Source of the DNA: Allobosea sp.
Lineage (GTDB): Bacteria > Pseudomonadota > Alphaproteobacteria > Rhizobiales > Beijerinckiaceae
Direction of reading: 5' to 3'
Length of the DNA stretch: 64,000 nucleotides
NCBI RefSeq assembly: GCF_030695125.1
Contig: NZ_JAUYTP010000085.1
Coordinates: 1-64,000 of the forward strand
Shown in pieces: positions 59,025 to 64,000 of this stretch. How positions within the stretch are numbered: the first letter of the stretch is position 1; each line of letters begins with the position of its first letter. Made by a program: the position numbers and the translations under genes. Below the pieces are notes generated by a model. The model was not told the DNA's origin. It did not search any database and saw only the letters and a program-made list of their open reading frames with translations.

Positions 59025-60068
59025 ATGTCCCATCTCGTCCTCGACGGCCTGACCAAGCGCTTCGGCGGCTTCACTGCCGTCGACGCCATGAACCTCTCCG
59101 TCGAACGCGGCGAATTCATTTCCCTGCTCGGCCCTTCCGGCTGCGGCAAGACCACGACGCTCCAGATGATCGCTGGCTTCGTCGAGGTCGACGACGGCGG
59201 CATCCGGCTCGATGGGGCCGATCTGGTGTCGGTGGCGCCCAACAAGCGCGGTCTCGGCATCGTCTTCCAGAGCTATGCGCTGTTCCCGCATATGACGGTG
59301 GCGGAGAACATCGCCTTCGGGCTCGAGATGCGCGACGTGCCCAGGGCCGATCGCGATCAGCGCACCCGGGAGGCGATGGAACTCGTCGGCCTCAAGGGCT
59401 TCGCCGACCGCTATCCGCGCCGCATGTCGGGCGGCCAGCAGCAGCGCGTCGCGCTGGCCCGCGCGCTGGTGATCAAGCCGGCTTTGCTCCTGCTTGACGA
59501 GCCGCTCTCCAATCTCGACGCCAAGCTGCGCGAGGAGATGCAGGGCGAGTTGCGCCAGATCCAGCGCTCGATCGGCACCACCACGATCCTCGTCACCCAC
59601 GACCAGCACGAGGCGATGGCGCTCTCGGACCGGATCGTGCTGATGAACCATGGCCGCATCGAGCAGATCGGCGCGCCGCACGAGGTCTATGACCGGCCGG
59701 CCAGCGCCTTTGTCGCGAGCTTCCTCGGCAAGACCAATGTGCTCGCCGCCACCGGCGACGGGCAGGGCGCGGTCACTATCGGCGGGCTCGCCCTCGCCCT
59801 GCCGGGCGCCGGCAAGGGGCCGCTGCAACTGGCCGTTCGGCCCGAGCGCCTGACCTTCGCGCAAGCCGGCGAGCCCGGCCTCGAGGCCCGCATCACCGGC
59901 CGCATCTTCCAGGGCGCGCACTGGCAGTTCAGCGCCGACAGCGCCGCCGGGGTGCTCTGCCTGATGCGCGGCAACAATGGCGAGGCGGTTCCCGCCGAGG
60001 GCGAGACGGTGCGGCTGCGCTTCTCGGCCGCCGACGCGGCCATCCTGCCCGCCGGAGCGGCGGCATGA
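59025..60068 (+). CDS. ABC ATPase, PotA-like (polyamine/opine uptake)
   Basis: A 347-residue ATPase. Walker A is GPSGCGKTT (36-44), the Q-loop is IVFQSYALFPHMTV, the signature is MSGGQQQRVALARALV, Walker B is LLLLDEPLSNLD and the H-loop is VTHDQHEAMAL. A C-terminal TOBE-type domain follows (about residues 240-347), typical of the PotA/FbpC/UgpC class. It overlaps the next gene by four bases. It energises the two permeases encoded downstream. Confidence 0.94.
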   Translation: MSHLVLDGLTKRFGGFTAVDAMNLSVERGEFISLLGPSGCGKTTTLQMIAGFVEVDDGGIRLDGADLVSVAPNKRGLGIVFQSYALFPHMTVAENIAFGLEMRDVPRADRDQRTREAMELVGLKGFADRYPRRMSGGQQQRVALARALVIKPALLLLDEPLSNLDAKLREEMQGELRQIQRSIGTTTILVTHDQHEAMALSDRIVLMNHGRIEQIGAPHEVYDRPASAFVASFLGKTNVLAATGDGQGAVTIGGLALALPGAGKGPLQLAVRPERLTFAQAGEPGLEARITGRIFQGAHWQFSADSAAGVLCLMRGNNGEAVPAEGETVRLRFSAADAAILPAGAAA

Positions 60069-60931
60069 GCGGCGTCGTCACGCAGCGCAACGCGCCCTTC
60101 CTTTTGACCGGGCCGGCGCTGCTGGTCTTCCTCGGGCTGGTGATCATCCCGCTGGGCATGACCGTGCTGCTCTCCTTCTACGACTGGGGGCAGTACAAGG
60201 GCATCGTTCCCGACTTCACGCTGAAGAACTGGATCGAGGTCTTCACCGATTCCTACTTCTTCGAAATCTTCATGCGGACCTTCCGCATCGCCTTCCTGGT
60301 GACGCTGGCGGCGATCGTCATCGGCGTGCCCGAGGCCTATATCCTCAACCGGATGTCGCCGGCCTGGCGCAGCGCCTTCCTGCTCGTGATCATCGGCCCG
60401 CTGCTGGTCTCGGTCGTGGCGCGCACGCTTGGCTGGGCGCTGCTCCTGGGCTCGACCGGCCTCGTCAACCAGGGCCTGATCGCGCTCGGCCTGATCAAGA
60501 CGCCGCTCGAATTCATGTTCACCGAGACCGGCGTCGTCATCGCGCTGATCCATGTGCTGATCCCCTTCATGATCCTCGCGGTCTGGGCCTCGCTGCAGCG
60601 GCTCGACCCGCAGATCGAGAATGCCGCGCTCTCGCTCGGCGCCGGCCGCATCACGATCTGGCGGCGCGTGATCCTGCCGCAGATCGTGCCGGGCATCCTC
60701 TCGGGCTCGATCATCGTCTTCGCACTCGCCGCCAGCGCCTTCGCCTCGCCGGCGATCATCGGCGGGCGCCGTCTCAAGGTCGCCTCGACGCTGGCCTATG
60801 ACGAGTTCCTGAACACGCTGAACTGGCCGCTGGGCGCCGCGGTGGCGACGCTGCTGCTCGTCGCGCTCGTGCTGATCACCGTCGGCTCCAACCGCCTGAT
60901 CGAGCGCCGCTACGCACAGGTGTTCGAATGA
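60065..60931 (+). CDS. ABC permease 1, PotB-like
   Basis: A 288-residue inner-membrane permease with about six helices (first: FLLTGPALLVFLGLVIIPLG). The coupling segment is ENAALSLGAGRITIWRRVIL, with the conserved Ala, Gly and following basic residues. Its ATG overlaps the ATPase stop. It pairs with the PotC-like subunit encoded after repeat C. Confidence 0.93.
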   Translation: MSGVVTQRNAPFLLTGPALLVFLGLVIIPLGMTVLLSFYDWGQYKGIVPDFTLKNWIEVFTDSYFFEIFMRTFRIAFLVTLAAIVIGVPEAYILNRMSPAWRSAFLLVIIGPLLVSVVARTLGWALLLGSTGLVNQGLIALGLIKTPLEFMFTETGVVIALIHVLIPFMILAVWASLQRLDPQIENAALSLGAGRITIWRRVILPQIVPGILSGSIIVFALAASAFASPAIIGGRRLKVASTLAYDEFLNTLNWPLGAAVATLLLVALVLITVGSNRLIERRYAQVFE

Positions 60932-60952
60932 GGGACCAGACCAACACACCAG

Positions 60953-61063
60953 CCCTCATCCTGAGGAGCCGCGAAGCGGCGTCTCGAAGGATGCTTCAGG
61001 AGGCTCCGGAGATCACTGGACCATCCTTCGAGACGCGCCTGTCGGCGCTCCTCAGGATGAGGG
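60953..61063. repeat. Palindromic intergenic repeat (family C)
   Basis: The left arm CCCTCATCCTGAGGAGC (from 60953) through GGCGTCTCGAAGGATG (to 60993) is matched by CATCCTTCGAGACGC (from 61022) through GCTCCTCAGGATGAGGG (to 61063). Arms of about 41 bases pair with a few mismatches in the middle, around a 28-base centre. It lies between two permease genes of one operon. Confidence 0.88.
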
Positions 61064-61094
61064 CTTTGGAAAGCCTCATCGAAGGAACCCTTCC

Positions 61095-61895
61095 ATGAGA
61101 CGCAACGGCATCCCCGCGCTGATTTTCCACGGGCTCTTCGTCGTCTTCATGCTGGCGCCGCTGCTGATCGTCTGCGTCGTCGCCTTCACGCCCGAGGGCT
61201 ATCTCTCGCTACCGACGCGCGGCCCGAGCCTGCGCTGGTTCCGGGCGATCTTCGACTATCCCGAGTTCATCCGGGCCTTCCGCGATTCGCTCTGGCTGGC
61301 GGCTTTGTCCTCGACCATCGCGATCGGGCTTGCGGTGCCGGCGGCGCTCGCCATCGCGCGCTACCGCTTCCCCGGACGCGAGGCGATCACGGCGCTGTTC
61401 ATGTCGCCGCTGATGGTGCCGCATGTCGTGCTCGGCATCGCCTTCCTGCGCTTCTTCACGCAGATCGGCATCTCCGGCACCTTCGTCGGCCTGGTGCTGA
61501 GCCATATCATCGTGGTCATCCCCTTTGCGCTGCGGCTCGTGCTGGCGGCCTCCTACGGCATCGACCGGCGCATCGAGCATGCTGCGATCTCGCTCGGCGC
61601 CGGCACGGCTACGGTCTTCCGCCGGGTGACGCTGCCGCTGATCCTGCCGGGCGTCGTCTCCGGCTGGCTCTTGGCGGCGATCAACTCCTTCGACGAGGTC
61701 ACGATGACCGTGTTCATCGCCTCGCCGGCGACCGTGACGCTGCCGGTGCGCATGTTCCTCTACATCCAGGACAACATCGACCCGCTGATCGCGGCCGTCT
61801 CCGCCTGCCTGATCGCGATGACCGCGATCCTGCTCTTCGCGCTCGACCGGCTGTTCGGGCTCGACCGCCTCTTCGTCGGATCCGGAAAGGGCTGA
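61095..61895 (+). CDS. ABC permease 2, PotC-like
   Basis: A 266-residue permease with about six helices (first: LIFHGLFVVFMLAPLLIVCV). The coupling loop is EHAAISLGAGTATVFRRVTL. VAFTPEGYLSLPTRGPSLRW is the usual PotC-type periplasmic stretch. It is separated from permease 1 by 163 bases containing repeat C, but the order matches PotDABC operons. Followed five bases later by the FAD oxidase gene. Confidence 0.93.
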   Translation: MRRNGIPALIFHGLFVVFMLAPLLIVCVVAFTPEGYLSLPTRGPSLRWFRAIFDYPEFIRAFRDSLWLAALSSTIAIGLAVPAALAIARYRFPGREAITALFMSPLMVPHVVLGIAFLRFFTQIGISGTFVGLVLSHIIVVIPFALRLVLAASYGIDRRIEHAAISLGAGTATVFRRVTLPLILPGVVSGWLLAAINSFDEVTMTVFIASPATVTLPVRMFLYIQDNIDPLIAAVSACLIAMTAILLFALDRLFGLDRLFVGSGKG

Positions 61896-61900
61896 CAGAC

Positions 61901-63034
61901 GTGACGAACTCAGCATTGTCATCGGAAGCCGACATCGTCGTCGTCGGCGGTGGCGTCGTCGGCGGCGCCATGGCGCTCGGCCTGGCGCGCGGCGGCGCCC
62001 GCGTCACCGTGCTCGACGAGGGCGATGTCGCCTTCCGCGCGTCGCGTGGGAATTTCGCGCTGGTCTGGGTCCAGTCCAAGGGGCTGGGCATGCCCGACTA
62101 TGCGATGTGGTCGCGCCGTTCGGCCGAGCAATGGCACGAACTCGCGGACGTGCTGCACGAGGACACCGGCATCGACGTCGCCCACAGCCAGCCCGGCGGC
62201 TTCATGCTCTGCCTCTCGGAAACGGAGCTGGAGCAGCGCCGCCAGACCATGCAGCGGCTGCACAACCAGATGTCGCTGAGTGATTTCCCCTATGAGATCC
62301 TCGATCATGACGAGACCAAGCGCCGTCTGCCCGACATCGGGAAGGATGTGGTCGGCTCGGTCTACAGCCCGCTCGACGGCCATGTTAATTCGCTCAAGCT
62401 GTTCCGGGCGCTGCGCGACGCCAGCGCACGCCGCGGTGTCGACTATCGCCCCAACTGCACGGTCGACAGCATCACCTCGGACGCGGGCGGCTTCCGGCTG
62501 AAGGGCGCCTTCGGCGAGATCGCGGCGGGCAAGGTCGTGCTTGCGGCGGGGCTCGGCAATGCGCGGCTCGCGCCCATGGTCGGGCTCGACGCGCCGGTGA
62601 AGCCGAGCAAGGGCCAGATCATCGTCACCGAGAAGACGGACGCCTTCCTGCACAACCCGATGGTGACGATCCGCCAGACCGACGAGGGCGGCATCATGAT
62701 CGGCGACAGCCAGGAGGATCGCGGCTTCGACACCGTGGTCGGCCAGCCGATCCTCTCGGTCATGGCCGAGCGCGCGGTTCGGATGTTCCCGCGGCTGGCG
62801 GGGCTGAACGTGGTGCGCTCCTGGTCGGCGCTGCGGGTGATGAGCCCCGACGGCTTCCCGATCTACGACCAGTCGCTCAGCCATCCCGGTGCCTTCGTCG
62901 TCACCTGCCATTCCGGCGTGACGCTCGCCGCCAACCACGTCCTGACGCTCGCCCCCGCCATCCTGTCGGGCGGGTTGCCGGACACGCTCGATGCCTTTTC
63001 CGCACGGAGGTTCCATGTTCCGGCCCATGCATGA
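61901..63034 (+). CDS. FAD-dependent amine oxidoreductase, DadA/glycine-oxidase-like subunit
   Basis: A 377-residue flavoenzyme of the DAO superfamily. GTG 61901 starts MTNSALSSEADIVVVGGGVV, the FAD loop being VVGGGVVGGAMALGLARGG. Later features: VLDEGDVAFRASRGNFALVW, GHVNSLKLFRALRDASARRG and the C-terminal SHPGAFVVTCHSGVTLAANH. It matches the catalytic beta-type subunit of heteromeric opine, hydroxyproline or sarcosine-type oxidases, and HcnC. It overlaps the next gene by 20 bases. With the next two genes it would make a three-part amine dehydrogenase for the imported compound. Confidence 0.88.
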   Translation: MTNSALSSEADIVVVGGGVVGGAMALGLARGGARVTVLDEGDVAFRASRGNFALVWVQSKGLGMPDYAMWSRRSAEQWHELADVLHEDTGIDVAHSQPGGFMLCLSETELEQRRQTMQRLHNQMSLSDFPYEILDHDETKRRLPDIGKDVVGSVYSPLDGHVNSLKLFRALRDASARRGVDYRPNCTVDSITSDAGGFRLKGAFGEIAAGKVVLAAGLGNARLAPMVGLDAPVKPSKGQIIVTEKTDAFLHNPMVTIRQTDEGGIMIGDSQEDRGFDTVVGQPILSVMAERAVRMFPRLAGLNVVRSWSALRVMSPDGFPIYDQSLSHPGAFVVTCHSGVTLAANHVLTLAPAILSGGLPDTLDAFSARRFHVPAHA

Positions 63035-63323
63035 GGCGAAGCCGGCCGAGGCGCTCGGCTTCACCTTCGATGGTCGCGCGCTGACGGCGCGCGCCGGCGA
63101 CACGGTCGCGGCCGCGCTGCTGGCCAACGGAATCCAGGCCTGCCGCCAGACGCCGGTCTCGGGCGCGGATCGCGGACCCTATTGCATGATGGGCGTCTGC
63201 TTCGACTGCCTCGTCGTCATCGACGGCGTCGGCAACCGCCAGGGCTGCCTCGTGCCGCTGCGCGAGGGCATGCGGATCGAAACCCAGGCCGGGCGCCGCC
63301 ATCCCGACGGGGCCCAATCATGA
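63015..63323 (+). CDS. 2Fe-2S subunit of amine/opine oxidoreductase (HcnA-like)
   Basis: A 102-residue ferredoxin-like protein. ATG 63015 has GGAGG upstream with correct spacing. Cluster ligands are Cys57, Cys62, Cys65 and Cys78 (CMMGVCFDC, then GC), the pattern of the small subunit of opine oxidases and sarcosine-oxidase-like complexes. It carries electrons between the two flavoprotein subunits. Both ends overlap neighbouring genes (20 and 4 bases). Confidence 0.9.
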   Translation: MFRPMHEAKPAEALGFTFDGRALTARAGDTVAAALLANGIQACRQTPVSGADRGPYCMMGVCFDCLVVIDGVGNRQGCLVPLREGMRIETQAGRRHPDGAQS

Positions 63324-64000
63324 TCACGATCGAAACAATCGGCGAGGTCGCCGAGCATTACGACATCGCTGTCGTCGGCGCAGGCCCCGCCGGGCTCGCC
63401 GCAGCGGCGCGCGCGGCCGAACTCGGCCTCTCCGTGCTGCTGGCCGACGAGAACCCCGCGCCGGGCGGCCAGATCTACCGCGCCATCACCACGACGCCGG
63501 TCACGCCGCGCGCCGTTCTCGGCGAGGATTACTGGAAGGGCGGGGCGCTGGTCGACCGGCTCAAGCCGACGGCAACCGCCTATGCGCCGGGCTGCACGGT
63601 CTGGTCGGTCGCGCCTGACGAGGCGGGCGGTGTCGAACTCGGCCTTTCGCTCGGCGGCCAGGCCCGGCTCATCTCCGCCGGTCAGGTCATCCTGGCGACG
63701 GGCGCGCAGGAGCGGCCCTTCCCGATTCCGGGCTGGACCCTGCCGGGCGTGATGACCGCGGGCGCCGCCCAGATCGCGCTGAAGGCCTCGGGCCTGGTGC
63801 CGAGCGGCCGCACGGTCATCGCCGGCTGCGGTCCCTTGCTCTATCTGCTCGCCGGCCAGCTCGCGGCGGCCGGCGCCACCATCGTCGCGGTGCTCGACAC
63901 CACGCCGCGCCGCAACTGGCTCGCCGCCATCGCCGCGTTTCCCGATTTCCTGCGCTCGCCCTATCTCGCCAAGGGCCTGAAGCTCATGGCCACGGCGCGG
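63320..64000 (+). CDS. FAD/NAD(P)-binding subunit of amine/opine oxidoreductase (HcnB/OoxA-like), 3' end outside window
   Basis: The frame opens at ATG 63320, overlapping the stop of the 2Fe-2S gene, and is still open at the end of the window (227 codons seen). The FAD loop is YDIAVVGAGPAGLAAAARAA; further on are NPAPGGQIYRAITT, ILATGAQERPFPIPGWTLPG and GVMTAGAAQIALKASG, all typical of the alpha subunit of octopine/nopaline oxidase and hydrogen-cyanide synthase types. A second nucleotide loop, TVIAGCGPLLYLLAGQLAA, follows. A C-terminal BFD-like domain would be expected beyond the window. Confidence 0.9.
   Translation, partial: MITIETIGEVAEHYDIAVVGAGPAGLAAAARAAELGLSVLLADENPAPGGQIYRAITTTPVTPRAVLGEDYWKGGALVDRLKPTATAYAPGCTVWSVAPDEAGGVELGLSLGGQARLISAGQVILATGAQERPFPIPGWTLPGVMTAGAAQIALKASGLVPSGRTVIAGCGPLLYLLAGQLAAAGATIVAVLDTTPRRNWLAAIAAFPDFLRSPYLAKGLKLMATAR

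Noticed and set aside
1-64000. CRISPR arrays, tRNA or rRNA genes, prophage or insertion sequences
   Set aside because: I looked for regularly spaced direct repeats, integrase or transposase motifs and tRNA-like cloverleaf sequence, and saw none. The repeats found are isolated palindromes, not arrays.

Overview
This is a 64 kb stretch of GC-rich chromosome with tightly packed, often ATGA-overlapping genes. The gene content fits a free-living alphaproteobacterium of the Hyphomicrobiales, most like Bosea or a Methylobacterium relative: a che cluster with a MucR regulator beside it, general amino-acid and polyamine-type ABC systems, PaoABC and IorAB molybdo-hydroxylases, a sox set, MinCDE, and three families of palindromic intergenic repeats. 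That placement is inference from gene content. I see no tRNA, rRNA, prophage, insertion sequence or CRISPR array.

Layout. 1-5150: the tail of a chemoreceptor, then cheW, cheR, cheB and an unusual coiled-coil chemotaxis protein; a mucR-type regulator follows at 5325. 5927-8495: a divergent acetamidase/formamidase and amidohydrolase pair. 8526-15212: a TetR repressor divergent from a three-gene RND efflux operon, with a dyad operator between them. 15249-19445: selO divergent from an ADP-forming acyl-CoA synthetase/GNAT fusion. 19748-24677: iorA-iorB-like molybdo-hydroxylase genes running directly into soxX-soxY-soxZ-soxA. 24846-29905: an alpha/beta hydrolase, then a LysR regulator, a cystathionine beta-lyase-like enzyme and an orphan amino-acid binding protein. 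30380-34189: paoABC-type aldehyde oxidoreductase.

34275-45860 is a metal and cofactor island. On the minus strand are a DUF2946-like protein, a PCu(A)C copper chaperone and a FecBCD/BtuFCD-type ABC importer. On the plus strand is a COG0523 GTPase behind a good Zur-like box. Next comes a clear cobalamin riboswitch leading into a SAM methyltransferase and a peptide/nickel-type ABC transporter whose two ATPase domains are fused in one chain. The riboswitch operon is the most interesting unit here: the cell appears to switch off import of something, plausibly cobalt, when B12 is plentiful.

45842-51450: a small protein, an MFS transporter, two secreted or periplasmic hydrolases, a quinone oxidoreductase and small hypotheticals. 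51656-53513: minC-minD-minE. 53564-56565: an arsR-like regulator, a flavoprotein with a cysteine-rich tail and an MFS transporter, resembling an arsenical or metalloid resistance operon. 56755-64000: a LysR regulator divergent from a polyamine/opine-type ABC transporter followed by a three-part FAD/2Fe-2S amine oxidoreductase; its last subunit runs off the window. This looks like a complete import-and-oxidise pathway for one amine or opine-like substrate.
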